Shown here: piece after piece, positions 51,886 through 60,095 of the stretch
Position numbering within the stretch: the first letter of the stretch is position 1
Layout of the letters: every line of letters starts with the position of its first letter
Assembly: GCA_028532855.1 (NCBI GenBank)
Contig: JAQQAL010000040.1
Coordinates: forward strand, 1 to 64,000
Origin: Candidatus Thalassospirochaeta sargassi
GTDB taxonomy: Bacteria; Spirochaetota; Spirochaetia; UBA9216
DNA length: 64,000 bases
Reading direction: 5' to 3'
The notes under the pieces: generated by a model
Told to the model about the DNA's origin: nothing
Databases searched by the model: none
Seen by the model: the letters and a program-made list of their open reading frames with translations, nothing else
Program-made: the position numbers and the translations under genes

Positions 51886-53149
51886 GGAAAGTTGCCGCCG
51901 TTGCTTTAATTTCGTCGGCTTGTCCTCCGTGAGTATTAAGTCCCTTATGAACCATTGCAGTAACTCCGGTTGAAAGTCCGTAAAGGTTGATAAAGCCGGT
52001 AGCATCATGATGGTCGTATGCACTCTCGCCGAAGGAGGCAAGATCCTCAAGGTAAATCGAGTACGGAGACTTTCTTCCTACAACTATTGAATTTCCTTTA
52101 TACAGAACAATTCTTACAGAGCCTGTTGTGAACTCCGAAGCTTTTTCCATGTATGCATCGATTGATTCACGCACGGGGGTGTACCACTTTCCACAATAAA
52201 CGAGGTCTGCGTATTTCTGACTCAGGCTGTCTTTCATGCTGAGCGTGTCGTAGTCCATCGTCATCATTTCAAGTTCACGTACAGCCTTGTAGAGAATTTC
52301 GCCTGCGGGAGTTTCATAAACACCGCGGCTCTTCATTCCTACAACACGGGTTTCAACGAGGTCTGATCGGCCGATTCCGTTTGCAGCGCCGAGTTCGTTA
52401 AGTTTTGCAATAATCTCAATGCCGTTCATCTTCTTGCCGTTTAGCGCAACAGGGAATGATTTTTCAAAATCGATTGTAATTTCAGTTTCGGCGTCGGGTG
52501 CGTCCTTCGGTGATTTTGTAAGCTGAAACATTTCCTCTTTAGGCCTATTCCAGGGATCTTCCAGATCTCCGCCTTCATGGCTCATGTGCCAGATATTCCA
52601 GTCGCGCGAGTAGATGTTCTTCTTTGTAATATTCCCAAGCGGAACATTATGTGCCTTTGCGTAATCAATTGCCTCCTCGCGGCTGCTGATGTCCCAAATT
52701 CTCCACGGCGCAATGATTTCCAGATTAGGAGCAAGGGCCTTGAAGGTAAGTTCGAACCTTACCTGGTCGTTGCCCTTTCCCGTACAGCCGTGACAGATCG
52801 CATCGGCGCCTTCGGCAAGCGCAACTTCGGCAATGTGTTTGGCCTGAAGGGGACGGGCAATTGATGTGCCCAGCAGATACTTACCTTCGTAAACCGCGCC
52901 TGCGCGGATGATCTTGAACAGGAAGTCCTCTGCAAACTCATCCTTGATGTCCTTAATGTAGAGTTTGCTTGCGCCTGATTTAAGCGCTTTTTCTTCCATG
53001 CCGTCCCAGTCTTCGTCCTGACCGACATTTGTACAGACGCCGATTATTTCCGCGTTATTATAATTCTCTTTCAGCCAGGGTATGATGATGGAGGTGTCTA
53101 GGCCTCCCGAATAAGCCAGTATAATTTTCTTGATTTCTTTATCAGCCAT
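51875..53149 (-). CDS. argG: Argininosuccinate synthase
   Basis: A 424-aa type I argininosuccinate synthase joining citrulline and aspartate with ATP. The ATP PP-loop is ILAYSGGLDTSIIIPWL; further family segments are ADAICHGCTGKGNDQVRFEL and NGIGRSDLVETRVVGMKSRG. It overlaps the argD stop by one base and the acetyltransferase by 11 bases. Argininosuccinate lyase and ornithine carbamoyltransferase are not in this operon and must be elsewhere. Confidence 0.95.
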   Translation of the reverse strand: MADKEIKKIILAYSGGLDTSIIIPWLKENYNNAEIIGVCTNVGQDEDWDGMEEKALKSGASKLYIKDIKDEFAEDFLFKIIRAGAVYEGKYLLGTSIARPLQAKHIAEVALAEGADAICHGCTGKGNDQVRFELTFKALAPNLEIIAPWRIWDISSREEAIDYAKAHNVPLGNITKKNIYSRDWNIWHMSHEGGDLEDPWNRPKEEMFQLTKSPKDAPDAETEITIDFEKSFPVALNGKKMNGIEIIAKLNELGAANGIGRSDLVETRVVGMKSRGVYETPAGEILYKAVRELEMMTMDYDTLSMKDSLSQKYADLVYCGKWYTPVRESIDAYMEKASEFTTGSVRIVLYKGNSIVVGRKSPYSIYLEDLASFGESAYDHHDATGFINLYGLSTGVTAMVHKGLNTHGGQADEIKATAATFHDK

Positions 53150-54375
53150 TATTTTATCTCCTCTAATATGCTTTCAATTATTTTAAGACCCTCGTCCATT
53201 TCCTTTTCGGTAATGACAAGAGGCGGTGCAATTCGCAGTATGTTTTTTCCCGAGCGCAGAAGCAGCAGGCCCCTCTCTTTTGCCTTGGCAATTATCTCGT
53301 CGCAGAGCGCCATCCCCGCATCGTCGGGACTGCCGATTTCAAGACCTCGAAGCATTCCAAGGCCCTTCACCCTTCCGGCGGTACTGTATCTGCCTGAAAG
53401 AGCTTCAAGCCCCCTGCCGAGGTATGCACCCTTGCTCTGAACCTCCGCAAGAAAGGGAGGGGTAAAAATCAGGTCCAGAACCCTGTTTGCAACGGCGCAG
53501 GTAACAGGTCCTCCGCCGAATGTTGTTCCATGTTCGCCGACCTTAACAAGTTTATTAATCTTCTTCGGAATCAGCGTGGCTGAAAGCGGGAGCCCACCGG
53601 CAAGCGGTTTTGACAGGGTAATAATATCCGGTTCAAGACCGACAAGCGCTGATGCGTAGGGAAAACCCGTACGTGCAATACCTGTCTGAACCTCATCCGC
53701 AATCAGAATAATATCCAAATCGCGGCAGAGGCTGTTAAGCTTTGAAGCAAAGGCCTCAGTCATCACCTCAAGGCCGCCTTCGCCCTGTACCGGTTCAACA
53801 ATTACCGCTGCAAACTCATCGCTCAGTATCGATTCTACAGCAGCCTCATCGTTAAAATCACAGAATTCCACACCCGGAATCAGCGGCCCGAAGGGTTTCT
53901 GATATTTTTCGGTTGGTGTGCAGCTAAGCGCTCCCATGGTTCTGCCGTGAAAGGCGTTGTTGAATGCCAGTATCTTGTGTTTGCCCTCACCCTTTTTTCT
54001 GAAAGAGTAGAGCCTTGCGTATTTGATTGCCGCTTCGTTCGCTTCCGAACCGCTGTTGCCGAAGTGGACGGCATCGAAGTTGCCGCTTGATGTCAGCTTG
54101 AATCCCAATTCGAGGGTCGCTTCGGTTGTATAGAGATTGGATACGTGAATCAGTTTCTTCATCTGATCCGACGCAACAGCCGCCAGATCCTCCCGGCCGT
54201 GACCGAGTGCATTAACCGCTATTCCGCTTCCAAAGTCAAGAAACTGTTTTCCAGCCTTGTCCCAGACATAACATCCCTTTCCGTATTCGAAGATATGAAA
54301 AGGAATCCCGTAATTTTGGGGATACGGAACGTCGTAGGTTTCCGTCGTTATTTTATATTCAGTTTTATGTTCCAT
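53149..54375 (-). CDS. argD: Acetylornithine aminotransferase
   Basis: A 408-aa class III PLP aminotransferase. FGNSGSEANEAAIKYAR, the aspartate motif ILIADEVQTGIARTG and the PLP lysine in ITLSKPLAGGLPLSA are intact. It converts N-acetylglutamate semialdehyde to N-acetylornithine. It overlaps argB by 11 bases. Class III enzymes can act on several omega-amino acids, but the operon fixes the role. Confidence 0.95.
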   Translation of the reverse strand: MEHKTEYKITTETYDVPYPQNYGIPFHIFEYGKGCYVWDKAGKQFLDFGSGIAVNALGHGREDLAAVASDQMKKLIHVSNLYTTEATLELGFKLTSSGNFDAVHFGNSGSEANEAAIKYARLYSFRKKGEGKHKILAFNNAFHGRTMGALSCTPTEKYQKPFGPLIPGVEFCDFNDEAAVESILSDEFAAVIVEPVQGEGGLEVMTEAFASKLNSLCRDLDIILIADEVQTGIARTGFPYASALVGLEPDIITLSKPLAGGLPLSATLIPKKINKLVKVGEHGTTFGGGPVTCAVANRVLDLIFTPPFLAEVQSKGAYLGRGLEALSGRYSTAGRVKGLGMLRGLEIGSPDDAGMALCDEIIAKAKERGLLLLRSGKNILRIAPPLVITEKEMDEGLKIIESILEEIK

Positions 54376-55132
54376 TATAAATCCTTGTTCCAGTTGTTCC
54401 GTCCAGCAGTTTTGCCAGATCGCCTTTCGCGGTATAGCCGCCGATAATCACCGATTCAACGCCATCTCTTAAGGCTTTGACGGATGATTCAACCTTCGGA
54501 ATCATTCCGCCTGAGATGACCCCGGCATCTATTTCCTGCTGGATACCTGCAGGGCTAAGTTCAGCAATAACCCGATCATTTTTAAGAATACCGGGGATGT
54601 CAGAGATGAAAATCAAATCATCCACCGGCACAGCCGAGGCCACCGCCAGAGCTGCTTCGTCTGCGTTAATGTTAAGAGCCAAACCCTCGGCGTCCATTGA
54701 AACAGAAGAAATTACAGGCAGATAACCGGCATCGCCGAGCAGGCTCATAACCGAGGGGTCAGCAGCAGTTACATGTCCTGTGCGCGAACCCTCAGCCACA
54801 GCCCTGCCTGTAAACAGACTTCCGTCTGCACCGCTTATGCCTACAGCCTTCAGCCCCTTTGATGCAAAAAGCCTGACAATGTACTTATTCATCCTGCCGC
54901 CGAGAACCATGTCCACAACATCCATTTCTGCGGGCGTTGTCTTGCGCACGCCGTTCTCAAAAACAGCCTCAAGCCCGAAGAGTGCCGAAACCTTCGTTAC
55001 CTCCGCGCCGCCTCCGTGCACAAAGAAAAAGCTGTGCTCATTCTGCAGCGCAGCCATTTCGGAGGCTAAAGCCGCAAGGGACGTCTCGTCCGAAGCTGCG
55101 CGCCCGCCTATCTTAATCAGAACCTTTTTCAT
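54365..55132 (-). CDS. argB: Acetylglutamate kinase
   Basis: A 255-aa amino acid kinase, the short form. IKIGGRAASDE is the N-terminal phosphate loop, FFVHGGGAEVTK the glycine loop, LALNINADEAALAVA the nucleotide region and GGMIPKVESSVKAL the catalytic lysine segment. It lacks the extra N-terminal helix usually linked to arginine inhibition, so feedback control may act elsewhere (inference). Start and stop overlap argC by one base (TAATG). Confidence 0.95.
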   Translation of the reverse strand: MKKVLIKIGGRAASDETSLAALASEMAALQNEHSFFFVHGGGAEVTKVSALFGLEAVFENGVRKTTPAEMDVVDMVLGGRMNKYIVRLFASKGLKAVGISGADGSLFTGRAVAEGSRTGHVTAADPSVMSLLGDAGYLPVISSVSMDAEGLALNINADEAALAVASAVPVDDLIFISDIPGILKNDRVIAELSPAGIQQEIDAGVISGGMIPKVESSVKALRDGVESVIIGGYTAKGDLAKLLDGTTGTRIYNGT

Positions 55133-56208
55133 TAAAGTTCTCCGTAAATCCTGAGCCCCGCGGTTTCATCAAACCCGAAGCGGATGTTCATATTCTGTAC
55201 AGCCTGGCCAGAAGCCCCTTTTACGAGGTTGTCGATAGTTGAGAACAGCATCAGGCTGCGGCCTTCGATTCTCCAGCCTATGCGGCATGAGTTCGCAGCC
55301 CATACATCGCGGCTCTGAGGAAAACGGTTGGCGTCCCAGGCGACAAAGGGAGAGTTGCCGTAGTATTCAGTGTACAGCGCGTCAATTGCCTCGTCGGTAA
55401 GTCCAGCTGCCATATCCTCGGGTACGTCGAGTATAGTTGTAATTTCCATACCGCGCTTCAGCGGGACAAGGTGGGGGGTAAAAAAAAGATTTGCCCCTTC
55501 AGCCCCTAAATCCTTACCGGCTGCGGAAGCTGCAGCGTCTAGTTCTTTCTTTATTTCAGGCTGGTGCCTGTGACTCTTTCCCGGAGCATACGCCCCGCAG
55601 TTTTCAGTCCGCTCAACAAAGAGATTGTTGAATACAGCCTTTTTCCCTGCTCCTGAGATACCCGACATAGCGTTTGCGACTATCTTGCCGCAGGCGCCGA
55701 ATTTTTGAATAACAGGAATCAGCGGCAGAAGAGTAGCCGTTGGATAGCAACCCGGATTTGATATCAGGTTCGCCTTCTTTATGTCACTTCGGTAAATCTC
55801 ACAGAGCCCGTAAACAGCAGCATCAAGCAGATCCTGACGCTCAGGTTTCTGACCGTAAGCCTTCTCGAAAATAACAGGATCCTTAATCCTGAAATCCGCC
55901 GACAAGTCAATAACAACAGAAGTTTCAAAAAAAGGACCGCAGATTTTAGCCGATTCAAGATGCGGAAGCGCTGCGAATGTCACTTCCGGGTTCATTGCTG
56001 CAGCCTCATCAACACTGACAAGTTTTACATCAGTAGACTGCATTTTCTTCTCAACCGCAGTATAAACACCGGGATCAATCTCTTTGATGCTCTTACCCGC
56101 CCGGGTAGATGAAACCGCTATAATCTCATCAATCTCCGGATGATCAGATAACAGCCTTAAGAGAATCATTCCCGTATATCCAGTTGCTCCAAGTATTGCC
56201 GCTTTCAT
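55132..56208 (-). CDS. argC: N-acetyl-gamma-glutamyl-phosphate reductase
   Basis: A 358-aa NADPH-dependent reductase. The N-terminal Rossmann loop is AILGATGYTGMILLRLL and the catalytic cysteine is in ISNPGCYPTATLL; GKSHRHQPEIKKEL holds the conserved histidine. It overlaps argR by 4 bases and argB by one base. Confidence 0.95.
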   Translation of the reverse strand: MKAAILGATGYTGMILLRLLSDHPEIDEIIAVSSTRAGKSIKEIDPGVYTAVEKKMQSTDVKLVSVDEAAAMNPEVTFAALPHLESAKICGPFFETSVVIDLSADFRIKDPVIFEKAYGQKPERQDLLDAAVYGLCEIYRSDIKKANLISNPGCYPTATLLPLIPVIQKFGACGKIVANAMSGISGAGKKAVFNNLFVERTENCGAYAPGKSHRHQPEIKKELDAAASAAGKDLGAEGANLFFTPHLVPLKRGMEITTILDVPEDMAAGLTDEAIDALYTEYYGNSPFVAWDANRFPQSRDVWAANSCRIGWRIEGRSLMLFSTIDNLVKGASGQAVQNMNIRFGFDETAGLRIYGEL

Positions 56209-56666
56209 TTAATTCCCCTGAAAAAATTTTCTATCTCGTTTCGCTTTGCACCCTCATTCAGGAGTACAAAAATTGTATCGTCACCGGCAACCGTTCCGAG
56301 TACCCCCGGAATAGTCAGGTTATCTATAGCCGCAGCAACAGAATTCGCATGGCCGACAATTGTTCTAATCATGCCCATATTGCCCGAAAAGGAAATTGAA
56401 ATGAAGCCCCTCTTAAGATCGTCAATATAAATTGAAGATACCCGGGATTCCGTTCTCGGAGCACTGTACCCCGGTACCGAATACATATAACCGTCATGGC
56501 CGTCCGAAATCTTCGCAACCTTAAGCTGTTTCAAATCCCTTGAAAGGGTAGCCTGAGTTACGTCGAACCCATCTTTCATCAATTCCGACAATAGCTGTTC
56601 CTGGCTGCTGATTTTATTCTCACGGATAATCCGCTTAACGGCTTCCATCCGTTCTGCTCTCTGCAT
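56205..56666 (-). CDS. argR: Arginine repressor
   Basis: A 153-aa ArgR/AhrC-type regulator: winged helix-turn-helix N-terminus (SSQEQLLSELMKDGFDVTQA then TLSRDLKQLKVAKI) and a C-terminal arginine-binding hexamerisation domain (VGHANSVAAAIDNL, TVAGDDTIFVL). It heads the arginine operon and its promoter carries two ARG boxes, so it should repress its own operon when arginine is high. GAGG lies 6 bases before the ATG. Confidence 0.93.
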   Translation of the reverse strand: MQRAERMEAVKRIIRENKISSQEQLLSELMKDGFDVTQATLSRDLKQLKVAKISDGHDGYMYSVPGYSAPRTESRVSSIYIDDLKRGFISISFSGNMGMIRTIVGHANSVAAAIDNLTIPGVLGTVAGDDTIFVLLNEGAKRNEIENFFRGIK

Positions 56667-56691
56667 GTATTTCCTCTATAAGCGTTTGCGT

Positions 56692-56748
56692 CTGTATAAA
56701 TATACTAAATGACTGCATAAATATACAGATATTATGCAAGAGTGGCAA
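56692..56748 (-). promoter_or_regulatory. argR operon promoter with tandem ARG boxes
   Basis: Minus-strand -35 TTGCCA (56743-56748), 17-base spacer, -10 TATATT (56720-56725). Two near-identical imperfect palindromes, CTGTATAAATATACTA (56692-56707) and CTGCATAAATATACAG (56713-56728), are 21 bases apart start to start, exactly two helical turns, the arrangement known for paired ARG boxes. One box covers the -10 element. Confidence 0.8.
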
Positions 56749-56871
56749 TAGAAAAACGATTAAAAAATAGAAATTTCGGGGCGGGTTTGAGCTCTGCTCA
56801 AAACGGACTTTCCGTTGCAACAGCTGTTACCTGCCGCCTGTTTCGGCTCTGTAGCCGCGACCGTCTCGACA

Positions 56872-56900
56872 TTGATTGTGACTGTATTAATCATTATTAT
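56872..56900 (+). promoter_or_regulatory. Promoter of the YkgJ-like gene, candidate leaderless
   Basis: -35 TTGATT (56872-56877), 17-base spacer, -10 TATTAT (56895-56900, 5 of 6), 6 bases, then the ATG at 56907. No Shine-Dalgarno. The predicted +1 coincides with the start codon. Confidence 0.65.
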
Positions 56901-56906
56901 ACCCAC

Positions 56907-57170
56907 ATGAAGTGCAGACCAGGTTGCGGCGCATGCTGTATAGAGCCATCAATTGCCGAAGCAATTCCGGGAATGCCGGACGGTAAGCCCGGAGGTGTGA
57001 GGTGTGTGAACCTCGATGAAAATAATCAATGCAGAATATGGGAGCGGCCCGGATACCCTCAGGCATGCCGCAATTTTACCCCTACGCCGGAGTTCTGCGG
57101 TGAAACAAATGAAGAAGCCATGCGCCTTATTGCAGCATTCGAAAAGGCAACTATACCCGATAAGGTATAG
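56907..57170 (+). CDS. YkgJ-family cysteine cluster protein
   Basis: An 87-aa protein with the family cysteines CRPGCGACC, then RCVNLDENNQCRIW, then YPQACRNF and EFCG, which probably hold an iron-sulfur cluster or zinc. It is the short form of the family, of unknown function. I choose the ATG at 56907 (MKCRPGC), because the promoter places +1 there and the longer in-frame reading lacks family similarity. Confidence 0.8.
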   Translation: MKCRPGCGACCIEPSIAEAIPGMPDGKPGGVRCVNLDENNQCRIWERPGYPQACRNFTPTPEFCGETNEEAMRLIAAFEKATIPDKV

Positions 57171-57171
57171 T

Positions 57172-57300
57172 ATGAAGATGGCAGATAATTGGAGAGTTTC
57201 ACTTAAGCAGATTGAGAATGTGTTTAATCGTTTCGGAGGACGGTATACTAAAATAATAGATACAGTGGCCGACTCATTTTTAAGTAGGGAGCTCAGGTAA
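57172..57300 (+). CDS. Possible 42-aa small protein
   Basis: Begins one base after the YkgJ-like stop. It reads MKMADNWRVSLKQIENVF at the start and ends FLSRELR, an amphipathic helical peptide without known relatives. AAGG lies 8 bases upstream. It could be a real second gene of the unit or chance. Confidence 0.3.
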   Translation: MKMADNWRVSLKQIENVFNRFGGRYTKIIDTVADSFLSRELR

Positions 57301-57347
57301 AAATATACAGATATCGTAAATACAAGAATGAAATTGTTAGAGTTGCA

Positions 57348-57656
57348 CTAAATTATTGTCTTTACCGCATAGTAGGCCGGCTCCTCATAGGGATGGGCCT
57401 CTTTTAGTGCTGATATCGAAGCATCAAGGCAGTCATCGGTACAGAGCATTTCAACCCTGTTTTCAGTAACCTTTTCAAGTTTTCCCTTCTCTCCGATAAA
57501 AGCATCGCTGTTTTCAAGTGGCCGGAACTGTCCTGTTCCCGAGGTCTGCCAGCAGCAGCTGTCGTAGTCGTTGTATTTACCGGCCCCGGCTTCAAAGACT
57601 GCCTTTTTAACCTCTTCGGTATGAGTTTCAGGTACAAAAAAAATAAGCTGGTACAT
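57348..57656 (-). CDS. Small NIF3-like (YqfO-N) protein
   Basis: A 102-aa protein of the stand-alone NIF3 N-terminal type: MYQLIFFVPETHTEEVKKAV, the CCWQTSGTGQFRP motif and the C-terminal AHPYEEPAYYAV. It resembles the CutA-like insert of NIF3 proteins. No function is firmly known. It is preceded after 8 bases by the SIMPL-domain gene in the same direction, so the genes 59256 to 57348 form one operon. Confidence 0.82.
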   Translation of the reverse strand: MYQLIFFVPETHTEEVKKAVFEAGAGKYNDYDSCCWQTSGTGQFRPLENSDAFIGEKGKLEKVTENRVEMLCTDDCLDASISALKEAHPYEEPAYYAVKTII

Positions 57657-57664
57657 AATTCCTC

Positions 57665-58378
57665 CTAGTCCGACAGATAATATTCTACGGTAGAGACAAC
57701 CCTGACCTTTTTTATATGCGGATTGTTTTTATCTCTTGAATAGATACTGAACTGACCCTGCGAGGCAGTCTTAATCTTGCCTAGTTTGCTGTTTGAGTCT
57801 TCGGCAAATTTTACAGCCGACATTCTGGCGTTTGCCGTTGCTTCTTCTATCATTTCAGGCTTCACCATGTTCAGGCGATTAAAGATATACTCCGTCTGGT
57901 AGCTGCTGCCGGTAAATACAATTCCTCTGCGACCGAGTTCTGAGAGTGAGTTCATAGCCTCTCTTGCCACCTCGATCTTGTCTGAATATACTGTAACAGT
58001 CTGTGTTGATGTGTATCGAAACAAGGCAGTGGAGGTGTCTCCATATTCACGGGCAGATTTATCAACAATAGAAGGCGGTGATATACTGATTTCATCAGCT
58101 GAAAGCCCCTTATCGATAAGGAAGCTTTTTATCATCCGGGATTTTTCTTCTATAGAAACGTAAAGTTGTGCAGCATCGTTTCCTGCTTCAGAGAACTGAA
58201 CAGGCCATATTACTATGTCTGCGGGGTATTCCCGCTCTGACAGGCCCTTTACCGTTACAGTCCGCTCAAAGGATTTATATTTAAGTGCGGCATTTCCGGA
58301 AATAAGGCCCAACGCGGAAAGCCCTATTATTATTGATGCGCCGATAATTGCGGCACTTGTTCTGCTATGCTCTTTCAT
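57665..58378 (-). CDS. SIMPL domain protein
   Basis: A 237-aa protein with an N-terminal membrane anchor (AIIGASIIIGLSALGLIS) and a periplasmic SIMPL/DUF541 domain (about residues 38-237; VTVKGLSEREYPADIVIW, and KFAEDSNSKLGKIKTASQ near the end). Such proteins are surface or periplasmic, and a few are linked to oxidative stress or membrane homeostasis; the role here is unknown. It starts 2 bases after the stop of the 291-aa gene. Confidence 0.85.
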   Translation of the reverse strand: MKEHSRTSAAIIGASIIIGLSALGLISGNAALKYKSFERTVTVKGLSEREYPADIVIWPVQFSEAGNDAAQLYVSIEEKSRMIKSFLIDKGLSADEISISPPSIVDKSAREYGDTSTALFRYTSTQTVTVYSDKIEVAREAMNSLSELGRRGIVFTGSSYQTEYIFNRLNMVKPEMIEEATANARMSAVKFAEDSNSKLGKIKTASQGQFSIYSRDKNNPHIKKVRVVSTVEYYLSD

Positions 58379-58380
58379 TT

Positions 58381-59256
58381 CTATTCTACCCCCCAGAATC
58401 CTTCAAGAAAATAACGGTCAAAATCTTCTTCAGGAAAGATCATTTTGCCCATCTTTACCGCAGAATCATGTTTATATAGGATTTCAGTGAATGCCTCTAC
58501 CGAATCAATATTCCTCTCAGCATCGGAAGATGATGGTTCTCCGGCCTGTGTATTTAATGCGTTGAAATAGGCTTCCATATAAAGATTGAAGCATTTCCGG
58601 GCTGTTTCAAAGTATTCCAGCCGTTCGGTTTCCGTTGCGTTTTCCGGTTCAAGTATCTCAAATCGGTACGGACTTTTATAATCATCGAGGTGAACAGTGA
58701 GTTCCCCGAATCCCTCATGTTTCCAGTAGGGTTTTGCAAGGTTTCGGGCTTCTTCAATGAGACTGATATTTTCTCCGAAAAAAACCTCATAGGACATGCT
58801 GTGTGCGAAGGCATAGAAGTCCATATACAGGGCTCCATCAACTCCGGGAAGGGCTTTGAGGGCATCGCCGTGAAAGAAGGGCAGGCTGTAATTCTCGTCC
58901 GGACGAATCATGAATGTAAAGTCGAAAAATACGCCGGTATCGCCTATCTCAAACTGGCTGATACTTCCCGTATCTATGAGTTCGGATTCGTAGCTTGTAA
59001 GGTGGAGTTTAAGCTCTGAATCTCTGAACATGAAACTGAATAAGGGGTTGAGTTTTAATCTGTAGTCTTCAAAGAACCTGTTAACTTTGCGTTCTTCCGC
59101 TTCCGTCTGCAGGACTGTTGTCAGGTCGTTTCGCATCCCGATAAAGGTATCGAAATCGTCAGGAAAAGAAGAGTTGTTCCATAATAGCAATGCCGCTGTA
59201 ATACCTGTAATGATCACAGCTGCGATAATTAAAATGACTCCGGTTTTTCTTTTCAT
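58381..59256 (-). CDS. Membrane-anchored protein, possibly of the bilin-reductase fold
   Basis: A 291-aa protein with an N-terminal membrane anchor (about residues 6-26) and a large extracytoplasmic domain. Residues about 121-146 (YSLPFFHGDALKALPG then GALYMD, with Asp131) resemble the YxLPxFxxDxxxxPGG core of ferredoxin-dependent bilin reductases and red chlorophyll catabolite reductase, and residues 262-290 resemble the C-terminal KNDxTxxVL...FG...YxxxVLFD segment of that superfamily. This is a visual impression at low identity, and the His partner of the catalytic Asp is not evident, so the call is tentative. It heads an operon with the SIMPL and NIF3-like genes. Confidence 0.45.
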   Translation of the reverse strand: MKRKTGVILIIAAVIITGITAALLLWNNSSFPDDFDTFIGMRNDLTTVLQTEAEERKVNRFFEDYRLKLNPLFSFMFRDSELKLHLTSYESELIDTGSISQFEIGDTGVFFDFTFMIRPDENYSLPFFHGDALKALPGVDGALYMDFYAFAHSMSYEVFFGENISLIEEARNLAKPYWKHEGFGELTVHLDDYKSPYRFEILEPENATETERLEYFETARKCFNLYMEAYFNALNTQAGEPSSSDAERNIDSVEAFTEILYKHDSAVKMGKMIFPEEDFDRYFLEGFWGVE

Positions 59257-59263
59257 ATATAAT

Positions 59264-59269
59264 ATTTTA
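59264..59269 (-). promoter_or_regulatory. -10 box of the 291-aa gene, candidate leaderless
   Basis: TAAAAT on the minus strand ends 7 bases before the ATG. No convincing -35 or Shine-Dalgarno is seen. Confidence 0.35.
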
Positions 59270-59399
59270 ACAGAATTTTATTGGATTCTGAAAGCCTTTC
59301 CTATGTATAGATGAAATGAAAAAGGCTGAAACGATAATTTGTTAGATAAATCTGCAATATTGAGTTACTATTAAACCAGAAAGTGAAGAGGAGAATTAA

Positions 59400-60038
59400 A
59401 TGAAAAAAGCTGTTATAGTTATTTTATGCTTGTCGGTGATATTCACGCTCGCATCATGCTCGGATTACGCCCGATTATCAGAAGAAGAAGCTCAGGAAGT
59501 TATTGAGGTTCTTTCAGATGTATCTTCAGATACTTTCTATTCGGATCCAAGCCGAGCTATTACCGCCAGCTTTTCCGGGAATGATGGAGCCGACGGAACT
59601 GTGATTATGACTTACACAGCTGATGCAGTTCAAGGTGCAGAAGGTATCACCGGGGCCGAGGGTGGTTTTAATGCTGAGTTTACTGATTTTGTGTACACTT
59701 ACTATGATGAAGACGAAAATGAAACAGACTGTACACTCAATGGCACAGTCTATATTCAGTATACTGTAGGTGAAGAAACACCGGACACCGGTTATCTTTA
59801 TGCATATGGTTACGAGTTTTTAATCTTCACAGATACGGATGATACTCTCAGTATTTCAGGCGGTACAATTGATACTCCGCTTTCTATAAATGTTATAAAT
59901 TCTGTTACTTATCAGATTGGAATAGACGGTGGATTGAGCTATCGTATGGATTACAGTTATACCGGCGAGGTTAACGGGCGAACCTTCACGGATGAAGAAG
60001 GTTATTTGGAATATACGTTGAGTGTTCTTCCGGACTAA
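59400..60038 (+). CDS. Hypothetical lipoprotein
   Basis: A 212-aa lipoprotein (lipobox FTLASC). The mature part is very acidic and rich in Thr, Tyr, Gly and Asp, with beta-strand alternation; it has an internal repetitive look (DGADGTVIMTYTADA, DTGYLYAYGYEFLIF) but I recognise no domain. GGAG precedes the ATG, so it has a normal ribosome binding site. Surface-exposed or periplasmic, function unknown. It ends in a strong terminator. Confidence 0.75.
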   Translation: MKKAVIVILCLSVIFTLASCSDYARLSEEEAQEVIEVLSDVSSDTFYSDPSRAITASFSGNDGADGTVIMTYTADAVQGAEGITGAEGGFNAEFTDFVYTYYDEDENETDCTLNGTVYIQYTVGEETPDTGYLYAYGYEFLIFTDTDDTLSISGGTIDTPLSINVINSVTYQIGIDGGLSYRMDYSYTGEVNGRTFTDEEGYLEYTLSVLPD

Positions 60039-60057
60039 TCGGATTTTTCTTATCTAA

Positions 60058-60095
60058 GGGGGCTGACCAAAAAGTAAATTGGTTAGTCCCTTTTT
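60058..60095 (+). terminator. Terminator of the hypothetical lipoprotein gene
   Basis: Stem GGGGGCTGACCAA/TTGGTTAGTCCC (two G-U or mismatched positions) with a loop of about 8 bases and five T residues. It shares the GGGGCTGAC core with the terminator at 35956. The convergent gntR stop codon lies in its T tract. Confidence 0.85.

Noticed and set aside
57295-57310. Third ARG-like box, 12 of 16 match to the box at 56713
   Set aside because: It lies between the 3' ends of two genes unrelated to arginine and the match is AT-rich, so chance is likely.
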